IMG/VR virus record: IMGVR_UViG_3300000115_000281
Span: 1-20,156 of that record
DNA: 20,156 nucleotides
Origin: a virus
Direction: 5' to 3' (one strand)
In this document: positions 1 to 7,637 of the stretch, one piece after another
Position numbering within the stretch: position 1 is the stretch's first letter
Layout of the letters: the number at the start of each line of letters is the position of its first letter
Translations under genes and position numbers: made by a program
Notes under the pieces: generated by a model
Told to the model about the DNA's origin: nothing
What the model saw: the letters and a program-made list of their open reading frames with translations, nothing else
Databases searched by the model: none

Positions 1-1502
1 CCATCAAATGGTTCTCCATTACTATCTTTTAATTTAACTTTACTGTCACCATAACCAACTCCATTATAATCTAAGAATTGTTTAGCTAAAATAGTAGATG
101 GCTCTTGAAATTTAAAATCTAATTCAGATAGTATTTCTCCCCTCTCTACATTAAATTCAGAGTAATCAATGTACTTAGATATATCATATCTCTCCCCTGT
201 TCTATAGTAAGCATCTAAAGAATTAACGTAAAAGTCTCCACCCTCTCTACCTATCACAACAAGTTTAAACATCTGAATCAATCCTTTTATGAATTCAGTT
301 ATTTCCATTTCGGGGAGTAATTTACTAACCTCAACTGTTGCATCAGCAATTACAGTAGCATTTGTACTTGAATTTTCTATCTGTGTAGTTAGGTTACCAC
401 TCGCATCAATTAATGTAGATTTTAATGTTGCTGAATAAGTCAATGCTTCAGTAGGTAATACTTCAAAAATAACTCTTGTATCTTGTGGAATAGGAATTAC
501 TGTTGATATTCTTCCAAATCCGCTTCCTATTTGTGGCGGAATTACAAAAACACTTTGTTTATATATTTCATCAGTATCTACATTCCTAACTCTTAAAAGA
601 AATCTATTACCCACAGAACCTAATGCGGGTGTAAGTTTAAAAAACACTTGCATCTCATCCGTAGTACTCCCAACTGTTGGTGTGTAAGTTGCAATGTCAG
701 TAGTAGTGTCTAACCAAGTTCCATTTGTAGTACTCCAATCTATTTTGTTAACTTTATTCCCTAAAGCTCCACCCTCTAAGTCAGGTGATAACCACATATA
801 TAAATCATCAAACTCTGTGGTGTCAAAGAAATCTCTACTAAATGTTATAGGGTATTTATCTTCAATAGCATTTATTATTTCTATAGTTTTTAATGACGGT
901 CTAAGTTCTGTGTGTTGCAATCCTGAACCATTACCCAAAGCAGCTATATTTCTCAACAACACATCCCCATTGTTATCCAATAAATCACCTTCAAGTGGGT
1001 CTGAATTATAAAACATTCCTTTCTGCGACATAGGTGTATATATTACAGAGTTGTTAAACAATCCAAGCTCTAATCCTTCTCTTACTTTTGTTGAAGTGTA
1101 TTCGTGGTCAAATGCAGATAAGTCTAAATCCCTTAAAACATCCTTCCCTAATATCTGTTTTAGTGACGCAGTCTCACCAAAGAAGTTAATCTGATACGAA
1201 TCAGCTACTCCCTTAACCATTTTAACGCCACGTAAGAGCCATTTACCACTTCTGAATGGTACGCCATCAATATCAATAGTTCCTTTAACACGAGTTCTTG
1301 CATCAAATCCTCCATCAATCGTAGCATTATACCAATGTTTAAATATCTTATTGTTTCTTTTAGATGTAGGAACTGTAAAAGTCTTAGAATAATCACCTGT
1401 ATTCTTAGTTATATCCTGTACATCTAACACAGATGAAACTATTTCAACAGATTCATCGGCATATTGGTCTATTAATTGCCCCTCTATAAATAAATTAACC
1501 AT
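1..1502 (-). CDS. Large tail/baseplate protein, 3' end outside the window
   Basis: The frame stays open from ATG at 1502 to the window edge, giving at least 500 residues. The N-terminus (MVNLFIEGQLIDQYADE) is followed around residues 37-60 by SKTFTVPTSKRNNKIFKHWY, a pattern I associate with large tail proteins of Bacteroidota siphophages, and then by mostly beta-type sequence. It starts directly after the stop of the preceding tail gene (TAA then ATG), so the two are translationally linked. By position, the second large protein after the tail assembly genes, it could be the tail-associated (Tal-like) hub or another baseplate component. That role is inference; the structural assignment is more secure than the exact part. 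No catalytic motif was seen in the visible portion. Confidence 0.7.
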   Translation of the reverse strand, partial: MVNLFIEGQLIDQYADESVEIVSSVLDVQDITKNTGDYSKTFTVPTSKRNNKIFKHWYNATIDGGFDARTRVKGTIDIDGVPFRSGKWLLRGVKMVKGVADSYQINFFGETASLKQILGKDVLRDLDLSAFDHEYTSTKVREGLELGLFNNSVIYTPMSQKGMFYNSDPLEGDLLDNNGDVLLRNIAALGNGSGLQHTELRPSLKTIEIINAIEDKYPITFSRDFFDTTEFDDLYMWLSPDLEGGALGNKVNKIDWSTTNGTWLDTTTDIATYTPTVGSTTDEMQVFFKLTPALGSVGNRFLLRVRNVDTDEIYKQSVFVIPPQIGSGFGRISTVIPIPQDTRVIFEVLPTEALTYSATLKSTLIDASGNLTTQIENSSTNATVIADATVEVSKLLPEMEITEFIKGLIQMFKLVVIGREGGDFYVNSLDAYYRTGERYDISKYIDYSEFNVERGEILSELDFKFQEPSTILAKQFLDYNGVGYGDSKVKLKDSNGEPFD

Positions 1503-2606
1503 TTATATGTTGTTTATTTCGTTATAACTCTTCTCGAACTTCATAGTATATGATACTAATCTCTCATTTTGTCTTGTTTTGTACTTAAATGACTTGTCAA
1601 CTATGTTTAAAGGTGTAGGAATTCCGTCAATATATGACCATATTCTCTCACTTAATAGCATTTGTTTAACAACTTCATTGTTATCTTCATCAATAAATCC
1701 TGTTTCAGCAGATATAGCAGTCCTTGCTTGTACATTATGTCTAACAAACTGATGGTATCCTACAGAAGCCTGACCTCTATTGGTTTCAAAGTGATTGTCA
1801 GTTATAGTTATTCCCTCGTCCTGTCTCTTAAAGAATGTAAAAATTTGATTAGCACCGTCTTTATTCTGAAATATAACATCTAAAGGCGTGTATTTGCACT
1901 CATTTACTATGTCTAAGATAGTTGTTGAGGTTGCTGAAGTAGTATCGTTAGTATTGGTTATAGTAACAAACTCATCGTCTGATGTATCGTTTAAATCAAT
2001 CCAAAGATTAACAACTTTATTATCTGAATCGTCAGTAGTTCCAATATTGAACGTCTCATTTAATTGTGAGTCAGGTGAAGATACAGCAGTTATAGTTAGT
2101 GTATCTGTATCGGAAACAACAAAAGGATAAATAAAGAACCCTGTTCTACTCACCTTGTAGTCTTGTGCTTTTAATAATATATCATCAGTAGTAGTATCAT
2201 AGTTCTTACCTTCGTTTCCGTAAGCATAACCTAATGTCATAAAGTCAATGGCTATATCTTCTTCAGTAGTTAAATCATCATACTTAACGAATGTTCTAAC
2301 CCACATTTGATTCTTACCGTCTATAATTTGAGTAGTCTCAGCAGGATTAGGAAATGGTTGTTTAAACTCTATATAGTCTTGAATGATTGCGTTAATGTTT
2401 ATCTCGTGTGTTGTAGGGTCTGACTGTGTGTTAACAAAAGTAATGTCATAAGTATTAACCTTAACATTAGAATTACTACCGTCATACTCAGTAATCAAGC
2501 CATCCCACACTTGAACAGTCAATGTATATTTACTGCATACAACTGAAGTAGGATTTGTGTATGTTAAATTTGTAGTTATGTAATATGGACTTAATGCTCT
2601 TATCAT
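1503..2606 (-). CDS. Putative tail protein, possibly distal-tail-like
   Basis: A 367-residue protein rich in Thr, Asn and Asp with beta-type sequence throughout and no signal peptide or membrane segment. The C-terminal third, from about residue 235 (NECKYTPLDVIFQNKDG), has a compact region with conserved-looking aromatics and ends with the run KSFKYKTRQNERLVSYTMKF. The gene sits between the HK97-gp10-like gene (1 bp gap) and the larger tail protein (adjacent), so it belongs to the late tail operon. Its size and place would fit a distal tail or major tail component. I do not recognise a specific family, so only the virion role is well supported. Confidence 0.6.
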   Translation of the reverse strand: MIRALSPYYITTNLTYTNPTSVVCSKYTLTVQVWDGLITEYDGSNSNVKVNTYDITFVNTQSDPTTHEININAIIQDYIEFKQPFPNPAETTQIIDGKNQMWVRTFVKYDDLTTEEDIAIDFMTLGYAYGNEGKNYDTTTDDILLKAQDYKVSRTGFFIYPFVVSDTDTLTITAVSSPDSQLNETFNIGTTDDSDNKVVNLWIDLNDTSDDEFVTITNTNDTTSATSTTILDIVNECKYTPLDVIFQNKDGANQIFTFFKRQDEGITITDNHFETNRGQASVGYHQFVRHNVQARTAISAETGFIDEDNNEVVKQMLLSERIWSYIDGIPTPLNIVDKSFKYKTRQNERLVSYTMKFEKSYNEINNI

Positions 2607-2607
2607 C

Positions 2608-3129
2608 TTATTTAATTGTTATGTTATCGTTGTTTTCTATGATTTCATCTAAACTTTTCTCTATTGCATTGTAAGACGCTTGTAATATCTTTTCTTCTAA
2701 CTCTTTAGTTTCAGTATCAAAAGGGTCGTTAAAGAATGATGTCGTCTTTAAACCTCTGTGAAACACACTATTAGCAATCGCAAACTGTCCGCTTCTTTCT
2801 GATGTATATCTGCTGAATGCCGATGGTGGTGGCATCTTCTCTCTATACTTAAACTTATTGTTAGTTACTCTACGCTTTACCCAATTACTTCCATCTGCTT
2901 TTTGACCTCCTACACCTTCAACTCCGTAATCCATATACTCCCAATAGTCTGCTATCGTTATAGCTAAACTTACTGAGTTCTCATTAACCTTAGATTTAGA
3001 CTTCATACCATTGTATAAATGTCCTTTAGAGCTAATCTTAGAGGTTTTTATGTTCTTCTTAGCTTGTGTAACTATATCTTTACCTAATACAGTTAATACT
3101 TTCTTTATTTCTATTTTAAGCTTAGACAT
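2608..3129 (-). CDS. HK97 gp10-like head-tail/tail completion protein
   Basis: A 173-residue protein. The N-terminal half is a basic helix (LGKDIVTQAKKNIKTSK, about residues 14-30) followed by a short SKGHLYNGMKSK segment and a strand region ending in ADYWEYMDYGVEG (about 61-73). This arrangement, helix then strands then an aromatic Y/W-E-x-G patch, resembles the HK97 gp10 family of head-tail joining and tail completion proteins. The start overlaps the end of the preceding gene by 8 bp, consistent with translational coupling. The family call rests on pattern recognition; a general minor tail protein is the alternative. Confidence 0.55.
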   Translation of the reverse strand: MSKLKIEIKKVLTVLGKDIVTQAKKNIKTSKISSKGHLYNGMKSKSKVNENSVSLAITIADYWEYMDYGVEGVGGQKADGSNWVKRRVTNNKFKYREKMPPPSAFSRYTSERSGQFAIANSVFHRGLKTTSFFNDPFDTETKELEEKILQASYNAIEKSLDEIIENNDNITIK

Positions 3130-3589
3130 TTGTACATAGACTTACTTCATATATAGGCATTTCAACATCAAAAGACATTGTCCATCCGTCATATATGTTA
3201 GCACCTGCGAAATCTATTTGATTAATAGTAGGGTTATCCGATGCAGTTATATTATTTTTAGCAAAATCTCTATTCATTTTAGTCCAAACTGCTGATAATG
3301 AAGACAATGTAGCGTTATGATTGTCTACACTATTGTCATTATCCCAAAACTTATCATTTACATTCTCCTTATTAATCATTCTAATATCAACACAAGTTAA
3401 TTCAATACTAAATAGAACTGTCGCTGTAGACGTTAGGGAGCCTTCTAAGGCACTTATATTAAATATTGGGAATATATTACCTTTTTCCCAATCAAAGTCC
3501 TCAGGAACTCTGTTAAGAACTGTAGTGATGTATTCATCTTGTTCTACTAATTCCTTAATGTATCTTAATAGTTGACTATATGCGTTCAT
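3122..3589 (-). CDS. Putative tail terminator / tail completion protein
   Basis: 155 residues, beginning MNAYSQLLRYIKELVEQDEY, with an amphipathic N-terminal helix, a central GNIFPIFNI strand and a C-terminal DGWTMSFDVEMPIYEV strand. Similar small alpha/beta proteins in Bacteroidota siphophages sit beside the gp10-like protein and are thought to close the tail tube. The ATG follows the stop of the chaperone extension with a single-base gap, and the 3' end overlaps the next gene by 8 bp. The function is inferred from fold impression and neighbours only. Confidence 0.5.
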   Translation of the reverse strand: MNAYSQLLRYIKELVEQDEYITTVLNRVPEDFDWEKGNIFPIFNISALEGSLTSTATVLFSIELTCVDIRMINKENVNDKFWDNDNSVDNHNATLSSLSAVWTKMNRDFAKNNITASDNPTINQIDFAGANIYDGWTMSFDVEMPIYEVSLCTNV

Positions 3590-3590
3590 A

Positions 3591-3863
3591 TTATAATTGT
3601 GTTACGTTTTTACCGCCTTTTTTATTTCTTAATCCTTCCTCCATCTTACGCTTATCTAATTTATGTGCTAATGAAACGTGAAATGTATGCATTGGTAATT
3701 CAGTTATTGCATCTATTTTTAACACATCTCCGTCTGCCATCATATCTAATGTTGGATACCATCCCCACTTTTCGAAGTAAGGGCTCGCTTTAGCTTCAGA
3801 GCCTCCTGAACGGACGCTATATATTTCAGGGTATGTATTTGCAATTCGCTCGATAAAAGGCAA
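3591..3863 (-). CDS. Tail assembly chaperone, C-terminal (T-type) extension read by -1 frameshift
   Basis: This 90-codon frame lacks a good start of its own: its first possible initiator is a TTG inside the slippery run. Read as a continuation of the upstream chaperone after a -1 shift at 3863, it gives a fusion of about 257 residues (167 from frame 0 plus 90). The extension begins LPFIERIANTYPEIYS and contains EKWGWYPTLDMMADGD, and its basic Lys/Arg-rich end (KLDKRKMEEGLRNKKGG) looks suited to contacting the tape measure or tail tube. This matches the organisation of lambda G/GT chaperones (established knowledge). The expression route is inferred from the sequence. Confidence 0.75.
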   Translation of the reverse strand: MPFIERIANTYPEIYSVRSGGSEAKASPYFEKWGWYPTLDMMADGDVLKIDAITELPMHTFHVSLAHKLDKRKMEEGLRNKKGGKNVTQL

Positions 3864-4363
3864 AAAAAAACCAACATACCATTAACGATATTCATAGGTG
3901 CTTGTTTCATTGCTTCAGCATAATCACTATTTGCAGTATAAGACTCAATTTCATAGTTACCAAAAGCGTCTGACAGTATGACAGGTCTAAATAATATAGC
4001 CATTACCTTATGCAATGTTTCAGGGCTTGTTCCATAAGATGATAAATCTATATATTCCCCTGCACTAATTTCATCTAACTTTGGTATCATTCCGTATTCA
4101 ATACCATTTAGAGTGAATCTATTTTTAAACTCAACATCTAAATCCAATGCTTTGTTAATTTGCTTTACAATAGTGTCATAATCCCCAACATCCATCAACT
4201 CAACTTCACGCCTTTTTAGACCCGTGAACAATACAACAATCCTTTTAGTCTTATCGAATTCGCTTATATCTTCACGTCTTACAATAGACAAATACTTTTG
4301 TGATTGCTCTAAAGTAATGTCGCTTATATCTTCAGGTAATGTTATTTTAATACTTTCTTTCAT
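3746..4363 (-). CDS. Tail assembly chaperone (G-type, frame 0)
   Basis: 205 residues when read without shifting. The N-terminus MKESIKITLPEDISDITLEQ leads into a helical domain (residues about 20-110) and a second helical part ending NGMLVFF at residue 167, where the coding sequence runs through nine T. Beyond that point the zero-frame tail is 38 residues, while the -1 frame gives the 90-residue extension. An acidic helical protein just before tail genes, with a slippery run near its 3' end and a conserved-looking continuation in the -1 frame, is the signature of siphophage tail assembly chaperones. It follows TerL by 36 bp. No tape-measure gene is visible immediately downstream, which is unusual. 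Confidence 0.75.
   Translation of the reverse strand: MKESIKITLPEDISDITLEQSQKYLSIVRREDISEFDKTKRIVVLFTGLKRREVELMDVGDYDTIVKQINKALDLDVEFKNRFTLNGIEYGMIPKLDEISAGEYIDLSSYGTSPETLHKVMAILFRPVILSDAFGNYEIESYTANSDYAEAMKQAPMNIVNGMLVFFCLLSSELQIHTLKYIASVQEALKLKRALTSKSGDGIQH
3863..3869 (-). promoter_or_regulatory. Programmed -1 ribosomal frameshift site (T TTT TTT)
   Basis: On the minus strand codons GTT TTT TTT TGC are followed in frame 0. The heptamer T TTT TTT fits X XXY YYZ exactly, and slipping back one base gives TTG CCT TTT, entering the 90-codon extension. The run is nine T long (3862-3870). A small stem (TTCAG/CTGAA at 3795-3810) lies about 50 bases downstream, too far to be a confident stimulator. 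Confidence 0.7.
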
Positions 4364-4399
4364 ATACTATTTAAACGTATTTCTGTGGTGTATTGTTAT

Positions 4400-5638
4400 T
4401 TATCTTATTTCTATCTTACCGTTACCCATTAAAGTGTAGGAAACTGAGTACCTTAGGGCGTCTAAAAGGTGGTTATAGTTGTCAATTAATGTACCTGATT
4501 TTTTATGACTGTAAGCATAGTTATTTAATTCTTTTGCAAGGTTTAAACTCTCAGGACATACAACTAAATCGTAATCTTGTATTAAAGCAATACCCGCATT
4601 AATAGAACCTGCTCCTTTTTTAGCTCCAACTATATTACACTTTTGTTTCCGCATTTCATCAATCATTCTCGGCTCTGCGCTATCCGCCACAACTAAGTTT
4701 TTACCACAAGTTAATAGTACTATATTGGCGGTATCTGTAGTACTTATTCCTGTGTTATACATATACTCCTTAGCATAGATTATCTTTTTCTTTTTGTCTA
4801 TTGCTACACCTATTAACGTTGTAGGGTCATTAGTAAAGCCAAAATCCATCCCATAGGTAACTTGTAATTCATTGGGGTTATATTCTCCCGTACTCCAATC
4901 ACTAAAAACAACTCCTTCTGCGCTATCCTGCCATCCTCCTAATATCTCAAGCAGGTATTTTTTTGGTCTATCACGCCTCATCCTATCCATATTCTTAATA
5001 AAGGACTTAGAAACATTCGCTTCATTGTCCTTATATGTAGTATGAATATAAGTAGTATCTCCCTTAGTAGTGTTGCTACCACCCGTAACGCCTGCTTGCT
5101 CAAAAAACCTCTTGTAAATCCAATGCTCCTTTGTTGCAGGATTCATTACTAATATAACCCTGTTTTGAATTCCTTTTTGTCGTACTGATAAATCTATTTT
5201 GTCGAATGTATCCTCATCCACTAACTCTTCAGCTTCCTCAACTACAAAGGTAGTGATACCCTGTAAGGATTTAAGATTTGCGCTTTGGTCACCTGATGAA
5301 GTTTTAATACCTCTAAATAATATCTTGCTTCCTGTAGTCTTATTTACAATCTCATTCTTAGTTATATGGAAATACTCCTTTAATCCAAACAATTCTATCT
5401 TCTCGAGGAATTCAGGGATAATACTTATTTCGGCTGATGTCATTGTATAACGTGTGAACAATATTTTATGTCCGCCCTCACAGGTTAATAACGTTAATAG
5501 TGATGCAATACTAAAAGATTTGGAAGACCCACGCCCACCTGTCACAATATAGTACCTGCTGTCTGTTTGCGTAATAGGCGCGTATTTAGGGCTTATTACT
5601 ACGTTTGGTTTACCCTTATTCATCTGTTGAGGTTTCAT
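4400..5638 (-). CDS. terL: Terminase large subunit (DNA packaging ATPase/nuclease)
   Basis: 412 residues, usual length for the PBSX/Terminase_3-type family. The ATPase domain has Walker A GGRGSSKS (34-41), Walker B TFVVEEAEE (130-138) with adjacent glutamates, and coupling motif MNP (165-167). The nuclease domain shows the expected acidic residues in YGMDFGFTNDPT (D265), VVADSAEP (D319) and HLLDALRY (D393). The protein would power translocation of DNA into the prohead and cut the concatemer, working with the small subunit whose gene overlaps it by 23 bp upstream. The portal gene that normally follows is absent; the next gene is a tail assembly chaperone. Confidence 0.97.
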   Translation of the reverse strand: MKPQQMNKGKPNVVISPKYAPITQTDSRYYIVTGGRGSSKSFSIASLLTLLTCEGGHKILFTRYTMTSAEISIIPEFLEKIELFGLKEYFHITKNEIVNKTTGSKILFRGIKTSSGDQSANLKSLQGITTFVVEEAEELVDEDTFDKIDLSVRQKGIQNRVILVMNPATKEHWIYKRFFEQAGVTGGSNTTKGDTTYIHTTYKDNEANVSKSFIKNMDRMRRDRPKKYLLEILGGWQDSAEGVVFSDWSTGEYNPNELQVTYGMDFGFTNDPTTLIGVAIDKKKKIIYAKEYMYNTGISTTDTANIVLLTCGKNLVVADSAEPRMIDEMRKQKCNIVGAKKGAGSINAGIALIQDYDLVVCPESLNLAKELNNYAYSHKKSGTLIDNYNHLLDALRYSVSYTLMGNGKIEIR

Positions 5639-5963
5639 CTGTTACATCTATAGTCACATCATCATCAATACCGAAACCTATTAAGTTTCTGAAATCAATA
5701 CCTGCTGACAGATTGGCAGATATTTCAACCTGAGCTGTAGGTTTAACTGTTGAGTACTCCAATAATAGTTTCCCTGCTTGTATGTTACCATCTATTGCTT
5801 CATTATATAACACCCGAAACACCTTACCTAATTCATCACGTGACAAATTGTCCTGCATTACATCCTTAAATTGATTTTTCCGTCTATCGTTTGGGTCTAA
5901 ACTTTTAGTTGAATGCCCGCCATTGTTAGCCCTCTTATCAATTTTCTTTATACCTTTATCCAT
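5616..5963 (-). CDS. terS: Putative terminase small subunit
   Basis: 115 residues, directly upstream of terL and overlapping it by 23 bp. The basic N-terminus (IKKIDKRANNGG, then DPNDRRKNQFKD) is followed by a helical core (residues about 34-75, ELGKVFRVLYNEAIDGNIQA) and a strongly acidic end. Size, basic-helical-acidic layout and position fit a small terminase subunit that recognises the packaging site. No HTH was confidently resolved, so the assignment leans on context. The start is preceded by A/T-rich sequence with no Shine-Dalgarno. No TAnnTTTG element was found in the 253-bp gap upstream. Confidence 0.65.
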   Translation of the reverse strand: MDKGIKKIDKRANNGGHSTKSLDPNDRRKNQFKDVMQDNLSRDELGKVFRVLYNEAIDGNIQAGKLLLEYSTVKPTAQVEISANLSAGIDFRNLIGFGIDDDVTIDVTDETSTDE

Positions 5964-6132
5964 TTTAATAGAAATTATATATTAATTATCTTATAATAAT
6001 AAACGTAAAAAGTATATTTAATGTTATTTCTTATTCTAATGATGTTTTAACGAATATATAAAAGTATATGGACACAATATATACAAAGTTCCTTAAAAGC
6101 TCTTAAAACGCTTCTGTGTGACTCTAAAGCAT

Positions 6133-6169
6133 AAAAAAAGGGGATAACAAATTAATGCTACCCCCCTTT
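6133..6169 (-). terminator. Rho-independent terminator after the small-gene cluster
   Basis: On the minus strand AAAGGGG (6169-6163) pairs with CCCCTTT (6143-6137) and is followed by more T (plus-strand A at 6133-6136). It lies about 50 bp beyond the stop of the 96-residue gene and upstream of terS, separating the small-gene cluster from the packaging operon. The rest of 5964-6216 is A/T-rich, with no ORF found. Confidence 0.75.
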
Positions 6170-6216
6170 GGACTTATTCTATTTTAAACTAAACTATTTT
6201 TCTTTTATTTACTTAC

Positions 6217-6507
6217 TTACCCTTTATTATCTAACAATGTATTTAATATCTGAATATCCTCATTTTTACCATCCAATCTTTTGTATAAATCTCTAATGTC
6301 CATCAGCAAAATATGGTTATATGTTTCTGTTTCGTTTAGTTCTGATTTTAAAATTAACAGTTCATTATCTTGTTGTTCAATGATACCTTCCAAATCTAAC
6401 AATGTATCCTCATATTTTTTTCCCTCTAAATAGTCAACCCGTTTTTTTAATGCCACGTTTTTATCTACTAAGTTCCCGATTAATACGTCTTTTTCTTTAT
6501 GTGTCAT
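6217..6507 (-). CDS. Small coiled-coil protein, unknown function
   Basis: 96 residues, almost entirely helical with heptad-like leucine/isoleucine spacing (NLVDKNVALKKRVDYLEG, then LLDLEGIIEQQDNELLILKS). No membrane segment, Cys cluster or enzyme motif. It is the last gene of the small-gene cluster and is followed by a terminator. The start ATG is preceded by AAATAAATATAATT, the A/T-rich leader usual here. It could be an oligomerisation or adaptor protein; no function can be assigned. Confidence 0.7.
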   Translation of the reverse strand: MTHKEKDVLIGNLVDKNVALKKRVDYLEGKKYEDTLLDLEGIIEQQDNELLILKSELNETETYNHILLMDIRDLYKRLDGKNEDIQILNTLLDNKG

Positions 6508-6606
6508 AATTATATTTATTTAAGTTACTGATTATTAATGTTTTATCTTTTTACCTTTGTATTTTACCCCTTGTTAACTCCTATTCTCATTCATATTTTC
6601 AAATAT

Positions 6607-6664
6607 TGATGCAAATACAGCTATCTCTATATTACTATAAGACGTAGTCGAATCTGCATCAAAA
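6607..6664. repeat. Dispersed 58-bp repeat, intergenic copy (core flipped relative to the 18.5 kb copy)
   Basis: Three parts: left arm TGATGCAAATACAG (6607-6620), a 27-bp core (6621-6647), right arm TCGAATCTGCATCAAAA (6648-6664). The core is identical, in the same orientation, to 18490-18516. The left arm is the exact reverse complement of the right arm there, and the right arm matches the reverse complement of the left arm there in 16 of 17 bases. Read on the opposite strand, this is therefore the gene copy with its core inverted. The arms also form imperfect inverted repeats of each other. It lies in a 184-bp gap (6508-6691) with no ORF found. Confidence 0.9.
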
Positions 6665-6691
6665 TGACAACAATTCGGACATTATGTCAGG

Positions 6692-6895
6692 TTAAAACGT
6701 TTCGACTGCCAAACTGTCACAATCGGTTAGTTGTTCCTCATTTAGTAAATTAGTGATGTCTACTCCATTAACTAAAACTGTATGAGTTTCATACGTATCA
6801 TTGTAAGATTGTTCGTTATATCCACCGCTATAGGCTTGTATATAGTCCCCCTCTAAATCTAATTTAATCCCTTTGTATTTTATTGTGGTGTTCAT
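6692..6895 (-). CDS. Small acidic hypothetical protein
   Basis: 67 residues, beginning MNTTIKYKGIKLDLEGDYIQ, rich in Tyr, Asn and Glu, with no membrane segment or recognised motif. Alternating polar and hydrophobic residues suggest a small beta-type domain. It lies 6 bp downstream of the previous gene's stop, in the same transcription unit, and is followed by the gap holding the flipped repeat. Unrecognised; small late-of-early phage genes of this kind are often accessory proteins, but nothing here shows a role. Confidence 0.65.
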   Translation of the reverse strand: MNTTIKYKGIKLDLEGDYIQAYSGGYNEQSYNDTYETHTVLVNGVDITNLLNEEQLTDCDSLAVETF

Positions 6896-6901
6896 AGTTA
6901 T

Positions 6902-7246
6902 TTATTTTAAAAAGTAGTTAATATTAAAGCTTTGTTGTTCCCCTTTGAAATTTGGTTCATATATTAACGCTCCAAAAGTATTATTTTCATCATCCTTTAA
7001 TTGCATTGCTATACAAATTTGGTTCATATGTGTACACCAATTTTCGACCAATGGAACCATACTTGTAATATCTGCTTTTGTGTCAAATGTTAAAACTATA
7101 GTTGGTTCAGGTACTCCATTATAAACCCCGTTTAATTCTCTTATATGATAATCCTCAAAATATCCGCCTTGACGGGCATTGTTTATTAATTCCACAGTTT
7201 TACTATAGTTATTATCCCTCAATCCAATGTTAATTGTGTATTTCAT
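6902..7246 (-). CDS. Hypothetical protein
   Basis: 114 residues, with an N-terminal strand-helix unit (MKYTINIGLRDNNYSKTVEL) and a central EPTIVLTFDTKAD strand, then a Trp/Cys-containing helix (NWCTHMNQICIAMQ) and a final GALIYEP strand. The alternation of strands and helices suggests a compact alpha/beta domain. I recall this general pattern from unannotated phage proteins but cannot name a family. The ATG is preceded by AACTAAAATAAAAT-AAAG-like sequence shared with neighbouring genes in the cluster. Confidence 0.7.
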   Translation of the reverse strand: MKYTINIGLRDNNYSKTVELINNARQGGYFEDYHIRELNGVYNGVPEPTIVLTFDTKADITSMVPLVENWCTHMNQICIAMQLKDDENNTFGALIYEPNFKGEQQSFNINYFLK

Positions 7247-7265
7247 CTTTATTTTATTTTAGTTG

Positions 7266-7625
7266 TTAATATTTATTTTCAGTTCCAATATATACATAGT
7301 CTGAAACAATTTTATTTTGGTCAAATTCACTGTTATAAACTACATTTTTACCCACAAATTTACCGTCATACCAATGTACCCACTCCACAAATTCATACAT
7401 GAAATCGAAATTTGCTCTAATATACCCATTAATACTTGACTGCATATAATTAGGCAAAGTAGTGTATTTTTGATTTGTGTAAACCATTAATTTAATTGAT
7501 TCACATATTTGGCCGTGGTTTCTTTTTTCCTTCCTTGCATATTTGAATATATGTTTTATATCATTTCTTAAAGTTTCACTACTGTTTAACTTTTGCTTCC
7601 AAGTTGTGTTTTTTGTTTTTTTCAT
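7266..7625 (-). CDS. Hypothetical basic protein
   Basis: 119 residues with a Lys/Arg-rich N-terminal half (KKTKNTTWKQKLNSS, then FKYARKEKRNHGQ) and a Tyr/Phe/Trp-rich second half (FMYEFVEWVHWYDGKF). No membrane segment and no catalytic signature. The basic N-terminus could bind nucleic acid, which is only inference. It is one of a series of similarly spaced small genes that share the leader CTAAAATAA-AAAGATG before their starts. Confidence 0.65.
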   Translation of the reverse strand: MKKTKNTTWKQKLNSSETLRNDIKHIFKYARKEKRNHGQICESIKLMVYTNQKYTTLPNYMQSSINGYIRANFDFMYEFVEWVHWYDGKFVGKNVVYNSEFDQNKIVSDYVYIGTENKY

Positions 7626-7637
7626 CTTTATATTATT

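Noticed and set aside
694-1011. Plus-strand ORF of 105 codons
   Set aside because: Antisense shadow of the large tail protein gene, with Ser/Leu-rich low-complexity composition.
1662-2130. Plus-strand ORFs inside the 367-residue tail gene
   Set aside because: Antisense to a well-supported gene with no promoter or family resemblance.
6607-6664. tRNA or attachment site in the flipped repeat
   Set aside because: No cloverleaf could be drawn and no integrase is present; the arms and core relation is explained better as an inverted-core repeat.
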